A stretch of 64,000 nt of DNA from Thermoplasmata archaeon (lineage in GTDB: Archaea; Thermoplasmatota; Thermoplasmata; Lutacidiplasmatales; UBA184): assembly GCA_035532555.1 (NCBI GenBank), contig DATKQS010000002.1, forward strand, positions 1 through 64,000, in the 5' to 3' direction. The position numbers and the translations under genes are program-made. Shown here one piece after another: positions 42,730-52,600 of this stretch; positions within the stretch are counted from its first letter, which is position 1, and every line of letters begins with the position of its first letter. The notes under the pieces were generated by a model. That model had not been told where the DNA came from, searched no databases, and saw nothing but the letters and a program-made list of their open reading frames with translations.

Positions 42730-43194
42730 GTGCCCGATCTTTCGAACCAGCGCCGACTCGCCTCCATCCTGCTCAAGTGCGGCAGCGGGCGCGTGTGGAT
42801 CGACCCGGCGCGTGAGCAAGAGGTCTCCGACTCGGTCACGCGCCAGGATATCCGTACCGCGATCAAGTCCGGGGCGATCCGTCGCAAGGCGATCCAGGGC
42901 ACGTCCCGGGCCCGGGCGCGCCGCTACGCGGCCGAGGTCGCGAAGGGACGCCACCAGGGCCCCGGCTCGCGCCGCGGCAGCCCGCTCTCCCGGTCGAGCA
43001 AGAAGGAGCGCTGGATGCGCCGGATCCGGCCCCAACGCGAGCTTCTTGCCACCCTCCGGACGGAGAAACGCATCACCCCGGCGATCTACCGCAGGTACTA
43101 CCGGCAGGCGAAGGGCGGTATGTACCGTAGCCGCGCCCATCTCCTGTTGAACCTGCAGCTCGCCGGCCACCTCGCCGCGGAGGCAAAGTCATGA
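42730..43194 (+). CDS. rpl19e: Ribosomal protein eL19
   Basis: The 154-aa protein has LSNQRRLASILLKCGSGRVW, DIRTAIKSGAIRRKAIQGTS, and a basic C-terminal helix with YYRQAKGGMYRSRAHLLLN. The GTG at 42730 follows GGAGGAG; the ORF reading from 42685 lies inside rpl32e. Confidence 0.95.
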   Translation: MPDLSNQRRLASILLKCGSGRVWIDPAREQEVSDSVTRQDIRTAIKSGAIRRKAIQGTSRARARRYAAEVAKGRHQGPGSRRGSPLSRSSKKERWMRRIRPQRELLATLRTEKRITPAIYRRYYRQAKGGMYRSRAHLLLNLQLAGHLAAEAKS

Positions 43195-43718
43195 GTACGG
43201 GTCCCCGCTACCGGGTCCGCTTCCGGCGCCGCCGGGAGGGCCGCACCGACTATCGCACGCGGCTCAAGCTCTTGCGCTCGGGCCGCCCGCGGGCGGTCGT
43301 ACGCATTACGGCCCAGCGCGTCTACGTCACGATCACCACCTACGACCCGACAGGCGATCGCGTGGTCGCCTCGGCCGATAGCCGGGAGCTCGGCGGGGTC
43401 GGATTCCCCGGTGGCAGCCTCGCGTCGACCCCCGCCGCGTATCTGACGGGCTATCTCGCCGGCCTTCGATCGAAGGCGGCGGGGACGGACGGGGCGATCC
43501 TCGATGCGGGACTTCGGCACCCGACGGCCGGGGGACGAGTGCTCGCGGCGCTCAAGGGCCTGCTCGACGCAGGCGTTCAGGTGCCCCATGGAGAGACGGT
43601 CTTCCCCGGGAACGACCGGCTCAACGGCTCGCACCTGCCGAAGCCGCTCCCGGAACCCCTCGAGTCCTACAAGGGCAAGTTGCCGACAATCACCGAGCGC
43701 AAGGAGGCGACCGCATGA
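43191..43718 (+). CDS. rpl18: Ribosomal protein uL18
   Basis: The 175-aa L5e-type protein of the 5S RNP has YRVRFRRRREGRTDYRTRLK, SRELGGVGFPGG and GLLDAGVQVPHGETVFPGND. Overlaps rpl19e and rps5. Confidence 0.95.
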   Translation: MSTGPRYRVRFRRRREGRTDYRTRLKLLRSGRPRAVVRITAQRVYVTITTYDPTGDRVVASADSRELGGVGFPGGSLASTPAAYLTGYLAGLRSKAAGTDGAILDAGLRHPTAGGRVLAALKGLLDAGVQVPHGETVFPGNDRLNGSHLPKPLPEPLESYKGKLPTITERKEATA

Positions 43719-44608
43719 GCGGAGCGTCCACCTTCCCGCCCTCCGGCGGCTCCTCCCAGGGCTCTCGGTACGGAGGAGGCGGACCGTCCGGTCCCGCCCC
43801 ACCGCCCCCCTGGGTACCGAAGACCGAGCTCGGTCGCAAGGTCCACTCCGGGGAGATCACGACGATGAGCGACGCGCTGCGAAGCGGGCTCCCGCTGCGC
43901 GAGCCGCAGATCGTGGACAAGTTGCTTCCGGGTCTCCACGACGAGGTCCTCGACGTGAACATGGTCCAGCGCATGACCGATTCCGGTCGGCGCCTGAAGT
44001 TCGCCGTCACCGTCGTCGTGGGGAACGGCGACGGGTTCGTCGGTCTCGGACGCTCCAAGGGCCGGGAGGTCGGACCCACGATCCGGCGCGCGATCGACCG
44101 CGCGAAGCTCAAGCTCATCGAGATCCAGCGCGGCTGTGGTAGCTGGGAATGCGGCTGCGGGCGCTCCCACACGGTTCCCTTCCAGGTCCGAGGCCGCTCG
44201 GGCTCGGTCGTCGTCACGTTCAAGCCGGCACCGCGGGGCGTCGGGCTCGCAGTGGGCGATGTCGCGAAGCCGATCCTTCGGTTCGCGGGACTCACCGACA
44301 CCTGGGGATACACCGACGGTCACACGAAGACGACCGTCAATTACGCTCAGGCCGCGTTCATCGCGCTCGCGGCGCTGTCGAGCCTGAAGATCCGTCCGGA
44401 GGATGCCGCTCGCCTGAAGATCGTGCGCGGACCGATCGGCACGTCCATCCTCCCCCCGAAGGAGGAGGGCGCCCGCCCGATGGGCGGCCGTGGCGGTCGG
44501 CGCCGCGGCGGACCGCCGCCCCGGGGCGGAGGCGGACGGCCTCCGGGACCCGGCGGCGCCGGGGGTCCCGGCCGGCGGCCCGGCGGACCGCCTCGGGGAG
44601 GTCGCTGA
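43715..44608 (+). CDS. rps5: Ribosomal protein uS5 with a Gly/Arg/Pro-rich tail
   Basis: The S2e-type core runs from about 35 to 252, with the double-stranded-RNA-binding-like part LKFAVTVVVGNGDGFVGLGR and GCGSWECGCGRSH. An N-terminal Gly/Ser/Pro segment (1-34) and a C-terminal tail (253-297) with repeated RGG/GGR units flank it. Usual archaeal length is about 210-220 aa; this is 297. RGG tails bind RNA and are often arginine-methylated in eukaryotes, but here the role is unknown. Confidence 0.94.
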   Translation: MSGASTFPPSGGSSQGSRYGGGGPSGPAPPPPWVPKTELGRKVHSGEITTMSDALRSGLPLREPQIVDKLLPGLHDEVLDVNMVQRMTDSGRRLKFAVTVVVGNGDGFVGLGRSKGREVGPTIRRAIDRAKLKLIEIQRGCGSWECGCGRSHTVPFQVRGRSGSVVVTFKPAPRGVGLAVGDVAKPILRFAGLTDTWGYTDGHTKTTVNYAQAAFIALAALSSLKIRPEDAARLKIVRGPIGTSILPPKEEGARPMGGRGGRRRGGPPPRGGGGRPPGPGGAGGPGRRPGGPPRGGR

Positions 44609-44610
44609 AC

Positions 44611-45075
44611 ATGGCGTGGATGATCATCCGCGTCCGTGGCACGATCCACGCGCGGCACGATATCGTCGAGACGCTCAAGTTCCTGCATCTCAACCGGCCG
44701 CAGCACGTGACCGTGGTGCCCGAGAAGCCTGAGTTCCGCGGAATGCTCACGAAGATCCAAGGGTACGTCACCTGGGGCGAGGCCGAGCCGGAGACCGTGG
44801 GTCTGCTGCTCAAGTCCCGCGGGGAGACAGCCGGGGGAGAACGCCTGACGGACGCGAACGTCGCCGAATCGACCCGCACGAAGGACCTCGCCGAGCTCAC
44901 GCAGCGCGTGGTCGTCGAAGGATTGCCGAGCGTCCCGGGGGTCCGCCCGCTCTTCCGACTCGGAGCTCCGAGCGGAGGGTGGAAGTCCACGAAGAAGCCG
45001 TACGCGCTCGGAGGCGCGCTCGGCTACCGGGGCCGCGCGATCAACGAGCTCGCCCGCCGCATGATCCGGGAGTGA
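44611..45075 (+). CDS. rpl30: Ribosomal protein uL30
   Basis: The 154-aa L7e-type protein has MIIRVRGTIHARHDIVETLK, LHLNRPQHVTVVPE and a C-terminal KKPYALGGALGYRGRAINEL. Two bases after rps5. Confidence 0.94.
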   Translation: MAWMIIRVRGTIHARHDIVETLKFLHLNRPQHVTVVPEKPEFRGMLTKIQGYVTWGEAEPETVGLLLKSRGETAGGERLTDANVAESTRTKDLAELTQRVVVEGLPSVPGVRPLFRLGAPSGGWKSTKKPYALGGALGYRGRAINELARRMIRE

Positions 45076-45080
45076 ATAAG

Positions 45081-45506
45081 ATGCCGAGTCGAACGAAGAA
45101 GTTCCGAGGATCGCGCACCCACGGTCGAGGGATCAAGGCCGGCCGCGGGGCCGGTAAGCAGGGGGGACGCGGCAACGCGGGGCTGCACAAGTACAAGTTC
45201 AAGTCGATGCTCATCTACGCGCCGGACCACTTCGGACGGCACGGCTTCAAGCGCCCCGCCCAGATCGTCGCGCAGCCGACCTCGATCAACGTGGGAGAGC
45301 TGGAGAGCTTCGTGCCCTTGCTCCGGATCGCGCAAGCGTTCCGCCAGGACGGAGAGACGTGCATCGCCAATCTATCGAAGGCCGGGATCGACCGCCTGCT
45401 CGGCGGTGGCCGCACCGCCCGGACCTGGAAGGTCTACGTCGAACATGCGACGAAGCACGCCCAGGAGAAGGTCACGCTCCTGAAAGAACCCCCTCAAGGA
45501 GCATAG
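45081..45506 (+). CDS. rpl15: Ribosomal protein uL15
   Basis: The 141-aa L27Ae-type protein has TKKFRGSRTHGRGIKAGRGA and GRHGFKRPAQIVAQP. ATG 45081 gives the usual N-terminus; an in-frame GTG at 45072 overlaps the rpl30 stop. Last ribosomal gene of the cluster. Confidence 0.94.
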   Translation: MPSRTKKFRGSRTHGRGIKAGRGAGKQGGRGNAGLHKYKFKSMLIYAPDHFGRHGFKRPAQIVAQPTSINVGELESFVPLLRIAQAFRQDGETCIANLSKAGIDRLLGGGRTARTWKVYVEHATKHAQEKVTLLKEPPQGA

Positions 45507-45522
45507 GATTGCGCCCCCTAGA

Positions 45523-45529
45523 TTATATA
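45523..45529 (+). promoter_or_regulatory. Internal TATA box for secY
   Basis: TTATATA, 35 nt before the secY ATG, in the only sizeable gap of the cluster. It suggests secY and the genes after it have their own promoter. Confidence 0.6.
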
Positions 45530-45557
45530 GCGAGAACACCCGCTCTGAGCGTTTCGA

Positions 45558-47324
45558 ATGGCCGATGAGGAGATCCCGCGCGACCCGCGCTGGGCCCTCC
45601 CCCTCGCGGCGATCGGCGTCGCCATCGTAGCGATCTTTTGGTACTGGGATTCCCCGACGCTCCTCGCGGTCGGCATGCTCTCGGCGGGCATGTTCGGCAT
45701 CTTCGGACTGATGTACCTCGGCCTTTCCTACACGGGGCCGAAGTCGCGCCTCTACGGCCTCAAGCCGCTCACGACCCGGCTCCCGGCGATCTCCCAGCCG
45801 AAGGGCCACGTCCACTTCCGAACGAAGATGTTCTGGACGATCATCATCGTCCTGCTCTACTTCCTGATGACGAACATCTACCTCTTTGGGGTAGATCAGG
45901 CGACCGTCATCGATCTGTTCGCGAGCTACCGCGCGATCCTCGCCGGCGCCCAGGGGACCCTGATGCACCTCGGCATCGGGCCCATCGTCACCGCGTCGAT
46001 CATCATGCAGTTGTTTGTCGGGGCGAAGATCATCAACCTCGACCTCACGGACGACGAGGACAAGGGGACCTACCAGGGCTCGCAAAAGGTGCTGGTCCTC
46101 GTCATGATCTTCGTCGAGGCGATCCCCCAGGTCTTCGGGTACCTGACCCCGTCCGCCTCGCTCGTCACGAGTCTCGGTCAATTCTCTCCCGGCAACGGCA
46201 TGCTGCTCGCCGACACGATCATCGTGGCCCAGCTCGTCTTCGGCTGCTACCTCGTGTTCCTGATGGACGAGGTCGTCTCGAAGTGGGGGATCGGGAGCGG
46301 GATCTCCCTGTTCATCGCGGCCGGCGTGAGCCAGCAGATCGTCCAGGGGACCCTGAACTGGTTACCGTCGGCCGCGGGGCCGATCAACGCCGGGAACCCC
46401 CCGAGCGGAACGATCCCGAAGACGATCTGGTTCCTGACGCACCTCAACGCCTCCCAGATGGCCTCGGGGGGTTGGGAGCAAGTGCTCCTGCACGCGCCGA
46501 ATCCCGTCATCGCGCTGGTCGGGACGGCCGTCATCTTCTTCATCGTGGCCTGGACCGAATCGACCCGCATCGAACTGCCGCTCTCCCACGCGGAGGCGCG
46601 AGGGGCGCGGGGTCGCTACCCGCTCCGCCTGATCTACGCATCGAACATCCCGGTGATCCTGATGTCGGCGCTGCTCGCCAACATCTCGGTCGTCACGATC
46701 CTGTTATGGACGAATCCCACGCTCGCGCACTTTCCGCTGATCGGCCATCAGTGGTGGATCGGATCGTATCCCGCGAGCTCGGCCGCCGCGCAGCTGTTAG
46801 GGGTGGGCGCTACGACCCCATTAACGGGAGGCGCGTGGTACCTCGCCACACCGAACGGGCTCGAGTCCTGGTTCCTACCGCTGCTCAACTCGCAGACGTA
46901 TGGGGCATTCCTCTTGGGCCATGCGTGGTGGCAATCGCTCGTCCACGTCGCGCTGTACTTCGGGGTCCTAGTCGGAGGCTCGATCCTGTTCGCGAAGTTC
47001 TGGATCCAGACGACGAACATGGGCCCCGAGGCCGTCGCGCGACAGATTGAAGCGTCCGGCATGCAGATCCCCGGATTCCGTCGAGAGCCGCGGGTACTGC
47101 GCCGCGTGCTGGAACGTTACATCCCCGTCATCACCGTCATTAGCGGCGCTACGGTCGGGGCCCTGGCCGCCGGAGCGGACCTCATTGGTACCGTCGGGAA
47201 CGCGAGCGGTACGGGCGTGCTGCTGATGGTGGGCATCATCATTAATCTGTACGAGGCCATGGGCCGCGAACAGCTCATGGAGATGAACCCGCTATTGCGT
47301 CGGTTCATCGCGGGAGAGGAGTGA
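45558..47324 (+). CDS. secY: Preprotein translocase subunit SecY with an N-terminal membrane extension
   Basis: This is the channel of the Sec translocon. The normal N-terminal amphipathic helix and first membrane segment are at 68-110 (LKPLTTRLPAISQPKGHVHF and following), with later motifs GIGSGISLFIAAGV and the final LYEAMGREQLMEMNPLLRRF. Before them are 65 residues with two additional predicted membrane helices (12-30 and 33-55). The protein has 588 aa against 430-490 usual. Long external loops also add length. ATG chosen by TATA spacing. Confidence 0.93.
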   Translation: MADEEIPRDPRWALPLAAIGVAIVAIFWYWDSPTLLAVGMLSAGMFGIFGLMYLGLSYTGPKSRLYGLKPLTTRLPAISQPKGHVHFRTKMFWTIIIVLLYFLMTNIYLFGVDQATVIDLFASYRAILAGAQGTLMHLGIGPIVTASIIMQLFVGAKIINLDLTDDEDKGTYQGSQKVLVLVMIFVEAIPQVFGYLTPSASLVTSLGQFSPGNGMLLADTIIVAQLVFGCYLVFLMDEVVSKWGIGSGISLFIAAGVSQQIVQGTLNWLPSAAGPINAGNPPSGTIPKTIWFLTHLNASQMASGGWEQVLLHAPNPVIALVGTAVIFFIVAWTESTRIELPLSHAEARGARGRYPLRLIYASNIPVILMSALLANISVVTILLWTNPTLAHFPLIGHQWWIGSYPASSAAAQLLGVGATTPLTGGAWYLATPNGLESWFLPLLNSQTYGAFLLGHAWWQSLVHVALYFGVLVGGSILFAKFWIQTTNMGPEAVARQIEASGMQIPGFRREPRVLRRVLERYIPVITVISGATVGALAAGADLIGTVGNASGTGVLLMVGIIINLYEAMGREQLMEMNPLLRRFIAGEE

Positions 47325-48112
47325 TGGCCGCAGGGTCCGACGCTCCCCTCGCGAGCAGCACGGCGATCGATTCCGCCCCGGCGCCACCCACAGCCCCACC
47401 GGCGACGGCCCCGCCTCCGCCCCGGCGCGGCGGAGGGTTCCGGCTCTCGACGTTCATCCTCGTCTTCCTGGGCCTTCTCGGTCTGTGGATGGTCATCGAC
47501 ACCGCCTTCCGCAACTCGCTCGCGGGTGCCATGGGGACCGGGCCGAGCAGCCCGGGATTCCTCTACACGGCCATCGGGTTCAACAGCCAGTACCTCCTCC
47601 TCACGATGGCCATCGCCGGCGCGCTCGAGATGGCGATCACGGCGATCGCCTACAACTTCGTCACCGACTGGATCAAGGCCGCCAAGGTCCAGAAGTGGTC
47701 GAGCGCGTTCCGCAAGGTCCAGATGGCGGCGATGCGCTCCGGCAAGAAGGACCGGATCGACTCGCTCAAGCCCTACCAGCAGAAGCTCACGCGACTGTCC
47801 TCCGAGGTCTCGATAGCGCAACTGAAGGGGATGGCGGTCACCTGGTTCCTCCTGATCCTCATCTACACATGGGTCGGGCTCGTCATTCAGACCGCGTACA
47901 ACGCGAACCCCCTCAATGCGAACGTGAACCTCGGCGGGTCGGTGATCGGGCTGCTCAACCCGGTGGTCGGGCCGATCCCGTACTGGTTCCTGATCTTCAG
48001 CCTGTACACGGTCCCGCTGTCGTTCATCTTCCGGCGGCTGCTCAAGGACGTCTGGCTCGCCCGCTACGAGCGGAACCACAATGTCCCCCCTCTCCCGACC
48101 CCGGCGAGCTAA
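47324..48112 (+). CDS. DUF106 membrane protein (EMC3/TMCO1/YidC-like insertase)
   Basis: This archaeal Oxa1-superfamily protein probably helps membrane-protein insertion alongside SecY. It has a Pro/Ala-rich 40-residue N-terminus and a membrane helix near 42-62. A coiled-coil hairpin follows about residues 110-165 (KVQKWSSAFRKVQMAAMRSG, KKDRIDSLKPYQQKLTRLSS), then two more membrane helices at the C-terminal end. The ATG overlaps the secY stop (TGATG). 262 aa. Confidence 0.87.
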   Translation: MAAGSDAPLASSTAIDSAPAPPTAPPATAPPPPRRGGGFRLSTFILVFLGLLGLWMVIDTAFRNSLAGAMGTGPSSPGFLYTAIGFNSQYLLLTMAIAGALEMAITAIAYNFVTDWIKAAKVQKWSSAFRKVQMAAMRSGKKDRIDSLKPYQQKLTRLSSEVSIAQLKGMAVTWFLLILIYTWVGLVIQTAYNANPLNANVNLGGSVIGLLNPVVGPIPYWFLIFSLYTVPLSFIFRRLLKDVWLARYERNHNVPPLPTPAS

Positions 48113-48128
48113 GCCCGGGGGTCGGGCC

Positions 48129-48671
48129 GTGATCGACGTCGTGGTCTGCATCGGAGGTCCGCCCGGGAGCGGCAAATCCACGGCCGGCCGCAAGATCGCT
48201 GAGCGTTTCGGCCTCGAGTACCGATCCGCCGGCGAGATCTTCCGGACCGAGGCGTCGCAGCACGGGCTCGATCTGGAAGCGTTCGGGAGATACGCAGAGA
48301 CCCACCCCGAGGTCGATCGGGCCCTTGACCGCGCGATGCAGGCGCTCGCGAAGCCGGGTCGGGTACTGGATGGGCGAATCCAAGGCCCGCTATGCCGACG
48401 CCACGGGATCGCCGCCGTCTCGATCGTGATCACCGCCCGCCCGGAGGTGCGCGCGGGGCGCGTCGCCGGACGCGACGCTGAGTCGCTCGACCGCGCGACA
48501 CGGGAGATCGCGGAACGCGAGGCGAGCGAGCATCGCCGCTACCGCACGCTCTACGAGATCGATCTCGATGCGGAGCCCGCCGACCTCACGATCGACTCGT
48601 CCGAACGGTCTCCGAACGAGGTGGTGGAGGAGATCGTGCGGTTCCTCGAGCGGCGGGGGAAGGACTCGTGA
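48129..48671 (+). CDS. cmk: Cytidylate kinase, archaeal type
   Basis: It phosphorylates CMP/dCMP. The P-loop is CIGGPPGSGKST at about residues 8-19, followed by AERFGLEYRSAGEIFR and RVLDGRIQGPL. The GTG at 48129 avoids overlap with DUF106; an in-frame ATG at 48081 lies inside that gene. 180 aa. In related archaea L34e and L14e genes flank cmk; they are missing here. Confidence 0.9.
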   Translation: MIDVVVCIGGPPGSGKSTAGRKIAERFGLEYRSAGEIFRTEASQHGLDLEAFGRYAETHPEVDRALDRAMQALAKPGRVLDGRIQGPLCRRHGIAAVSIVITARPEVRAGRVAGRDAESLDRATREIAEREASEHRRYRTLYEIDLDAEPADLTIDSSERSPNEVVEEIVRFLERRGKDS

Positions 48672-49645
48672 GCGGCGACCCCGTGCCCTCGGCGCTCTCC
48701 CCCCGCCTCGCCACGGGCGCCTTCCTGCTCGTGGACAAGCCTCGCGGCCCGTCCTCGCACCAGGTCACCGCGTGGGTCCGGGACCTCCTCGGCATCGAGC
48801 GGGCGGGCCACGCCGGGACCCTCGATCCCAACGTCTCGGGCCTTCTATGGATCGGCGTGGGCCCGGCCCTCAAGCTCATCCCGCTCGTCCTCGAGTTCCC
48901 GAAGCGGTACGTCGGAGCCATGGTCCTCCACGGCGCTCCACCTCCGAAGGAGCTCGCTCGAGTGCTCGCGGAGTTCGAGAGCCCGATCTACCAGACCCCT
49001 CCGGTCCGGTCCGCCGTGAAGAGGGAGCGCCGCGTCCGGACGATCCATCACCTTCGGCTGCTCGAAACCGATGGACCCCGGCTGCTCCTGGATGTGACCG
49101 CGGACTCGGGCACGTACATTCGCTCGCTCGCGGTCGATATCGGGGAAGCCCTCGGTCTCGGGGGCAACCTGGTGGAGCTTCGGCGCATCGGCACGGGCCC
49201 GTTCGACGAGCGCCATTCGATCACCCTCACCACGCTCGCGGACGCCGTCCAGACGGCGCGCGCCGGTGCTCCGGGGGCCCTGGAAGCCGCCCTCCACCCG
49301 ATGGAGGAGGTCTGGGAGGAATTCCCGCGCCTCGTGCTGAAGGACAGCGCGGCGAGCGCGGTCGCCCACGGCTCCAACCTTGCGGCCGGAGGGATCCTCG
49401 GAGCGCCGTCCCGCGCGTTCTTCAAGGACGCCCGGGTGGTGCTCGTCACTCGTTCCGGAGAACTCGTCGCGACCGGAACGGCCCTGTTCGACTCGAGGGA
49501 GTTCACGAACGTGCGCCACGGCTGGGTCGTCGACTCCGATCGCGTCTTCGCCGATGCAGAGAAGTTCCCCGTACTTTGGCAGACCCCCCGCTCCCGTCCG
49601 AGACCCGCCGATGCGCGCGGCCCCGGCGGCGCTGACGTTATCTGA
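48668..49645 (+). CDS. cbf5: tRNA/rRNA pseudouridine synthase TruB/Cbf5 family
   Basis: The catalytic aspartate is D53 in GHAGTLDPNVSGLL. Other motifs are LLVDKPRGPSSHQVT, GTYIRSLAVDIGEALG and a C-terminal PUA domain (about 225-305, VAHGSNLAAGGILG). It is either the box H/ACA guide-dependent Cbf5 or a stand-alone tRNA U55 enzyme; archaeal Cbf5 is favoured. GTG start overlaps the cmk stop. 325 aa. Confidence 0.92.
   Translation: MSGDPVPSALSPRLATGAFLLVDKPRGPSSHQVTAWVRDLLGIERAGHAGTLDPNVSGLLWIGVGPALKLIPLVLEFPKRYVGAMVLHGAPPPKELARVLAEFESPIYQTPPVRSAVKRERRVRTIHHLRLLETDGPRLLLDVTADSGTYIRSLAVDIGEALGLGGNLVELRRIGTGPFDERHSITLTTLADAVQTARAGAPGALEAALHPMEEVWEEFPRLVLKDSAASAVAHGSNLAAGGILGAPSRAFFKDARVVLVTRSGELVATGTALFDSREFTNVRHGWVVDSDRVFADAEKFPVLWQTPRSRPRPADARGPGGADVI
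49637..49642 (+). promoter_or_regulatory. TATA-like box for the second MMPL gene
   Basis: GTTATC, 30 nt before the GTG at 49667, overlapping the cbf5 stop codon. Confidence 0.45.
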
Positions 49646-49666
49646 CGCCCCCGCTCGAACCGGCCC

Positions 49667-52600
49667 GTGGCGGACCCGACGCTCCATGGCCGGGGGCCGA
49701 GGATCTTCGCAGCCCTCGGTCGCTGGGTCGTCCGTCATCCGTGGTACCCGATCGCCTTCTGGGTCGTGCTGTTGATCGTGGCGGTGCCGTTCCTCCCACT
49801 CCTTGGATCGGTCACCACGAACTCGACCACCTCGCTACCCTCGAGCGCCCCGAGCTCGATGGCCAACCAGGAGCTCGCCCAGCTCTTCCCGAACCAATCC
49901 GGAGGCGCCTCCACGTACCTCCTGTTCACCGCCGGGAACATGACCGATACCAACGCCCAGACCTCGATCCTCGCCGTGAGCGAATCGCTCGGGGCGGATC
50001 CGAAATTGACGTACGTTTCCGAGATCTCCAACGTCTACAGCGCGTACGCGACCTACCTCGGCGGGCAGGCCCAGATCGCAAGCGGGGTGGTCCAGAGCTC
50101 GATCCCGACGCTGCTGCCCGCCGTCAACCTCTCCTCCGCGCTCCTGTGGGGCCCGCCCGCCCTCTTCCTCGGGACGTGGGAGGGGCTGGTCGCGAACCGC
50201 ACTCCGCCCGCATCGGCCAACCCGATCGCCTACCGCGAGACGAGCGCCGCGCTCGTGAACCAGACCGCCGCTCTCGAGGTTCTCCGCGCGTTCTACGAGG
50301 GGTACGGAAGTTCCGTTGCCGGGTTCAACGGAACCGCGAACTGTGCCCGGGATCCGCCGACGGTCGAAGCGTGCACCGACCGGACCGTTCGTTCGAACGT
50401 CGCTCCGCTCATCGTTCCGCTCTTCCCCGGTAATCCCGCGGCCCAGAATCTGGCGAACGTCACGCTCGGATCGCTCGGCGTGGAGAACTACACCGCCTAC
50501 GCGAGCGTGCGAACGACCGCCGCGAACGTCCTCAGTCCCTCGCTCGGACTGCCTCCGAAGTGGGTCGTCATCGTCTGGACGGAGTTCCCTCGGGGGATCT
50601 CGTCGCCGGCGGTCGCGACGGCGTGGGCGAACGCGACGGTCGCGAACTCCTCGTACTACGCGGAGCCGCTCCCGATCCCCCATTCGATCTCGGCCGAGTT
50701 CGTCAATCCGGCGGGGACCGCGGGCCTGATCGTCGTCTTCTTCTCCGTCGACGACGGCTTCACCGTCGGCGGGGCCAAGCCCGTCTACGACGATATCAAC
50801 GAGATCAACCGTATCGTGCCCGGGGCCCTCGCCGCGGCCGATCCTTCGCGGGCGATCTCCTTCGAGCAGACGGGCACCTCCGCCCTCGATCTCGCCCAGC
50901 AGACCATCCTGAACGAGTCGCTCGGCCTCGTGCTCCCGATCACCGTAATCCTGTTGATGGGGATCACGGCGCTGTACTTTCGCGCCCCGATCACGCCCCT
51001 CACGGCGTTCGTGGGGCTCGCGATCGCGCTCGTGCTCAGTCTCGGCAGCACGGTGCTCATCGGCACGTTCATCACGCACGTCGATACCTCGGCCCTGACG
51101 CTCGAGGAGGTCTTCGTCCTCGGGGTCGGGACCGATTACTCGATCTTCCTCATCGCCCGGTACCGAGAGGAGCTCGTCGCCGGCCGCGCGTCCAAGGACG
51201 CGGTGGTCACGGCGCTGACGTGGGCGGGCCAGAGCGTGGCCACCAGTGGCTCGACCGCGATCATCGCCACGCTCGCCCTCGCCTTCAGCGGGGTCGCCCT
51301 CCTGAGCCAGTGGGGTTCCGTGCTCTCGGTCGCGATCCTCATCACGATGATGGCGTCGCTCACGCTGACGCCCGCGCTGCTCGTGCTGGTCGGACCGAGG
51401 GTTTTCTGGCCGGCGACGGGGAACCGCTTCCGCACGCAGGCGGCCACGCAGAACGCCCGCATCGCCGGGGAGCGGACGTACTTCTACCGCGCCGCTCGGC
51501 TCACCCAACGCCGGCCGTGGACGATCGTGGGGGTCATCCTGCTGCTGTCGATCCCCCTCATCCTGGTCGCGCTGGCCGTGCCGTTGTCGTACGACTACTA
51601 CGACCAGCTTCCGTCGAGCCAACCGGCCGTGCAGGGGCTCCAGACACTGGGCGCCCACTATGGACCCGGGTTCGCGTTCCCGTCGTACACCCTCGTGTCG
51701 TTCTCCGCCCCGCTGATCGTAGGGAACCACACGAACGCCCGAGAATTCTCCGAGATCGCTTCGTTAACGGCCATCGCGCAGTCGACCGGCGGGATCGCTC
51801 AAGTGCAATCCCCGGTGGGTCCCTGGGGAGCTCCTCTCTCCACGTGGGAGAACTACTCGACCGCTCCGATTGCTACGCAGCAGAACCTGCACGCCCTGCT
51901 CGGCGCGTACGTGGGCGCCGACGGACGGACCGTGCTGCTCACGCTTCAGACCGGCGTGAGCGGCTTGTCGGCGAACGCCATCTCGGCGATCCAGTCGGTC
52001 GAGTCGTCGTTCTCGACGTACCAGATCGCCCACTCCGATGTTACAGAGGTCGCCTTTGGCGGAGCGGCCCCCACGACGAGCGATCTCGCCTCCCAGACGG
52101 CGCTCGCGACCGAGCGCATGGTCATCGCGGTGGCGATCGGGCTGATCGTTGTGCTGTTCGTCGTGCTGAGGTCCTGGATCATCCCGATCATGGCCGTGGC
52201 GACGATCGGTCTGTCGATCATCTGGTCGTGGGCGATCACCTACCTCGTGCTGGGGCGGATCTTCGGCATCGCATTGTTCTTCTTCGTGCCCACGGTCCTG
52301 TTCATCCTAATCTTGGGCCTCGGAATCGACTACAACATCTTCCTGTTGACGCGCGTGCGCGAGGAGCGCTTGCGGGGACGTTCTTCGACCAACGCGGCGG
52401 TGGAGGGTGTGGCGCGCACGGGCGGGATCATCACGGCCGCCGCCATCATCCTCGCGAGCGCGTTCGCGACCCTGATGTTCGGGAGCTTCGCGCTGCTCGT
52501 GGCGATCGGGTTCTCGGTAGCGGTCGCCGTCGTGCTCGACGCGATGGTGATCCGGACCTACCTCGTCCCGGCGGCGCTCCACCTCCTCGGGGACCGCGTT

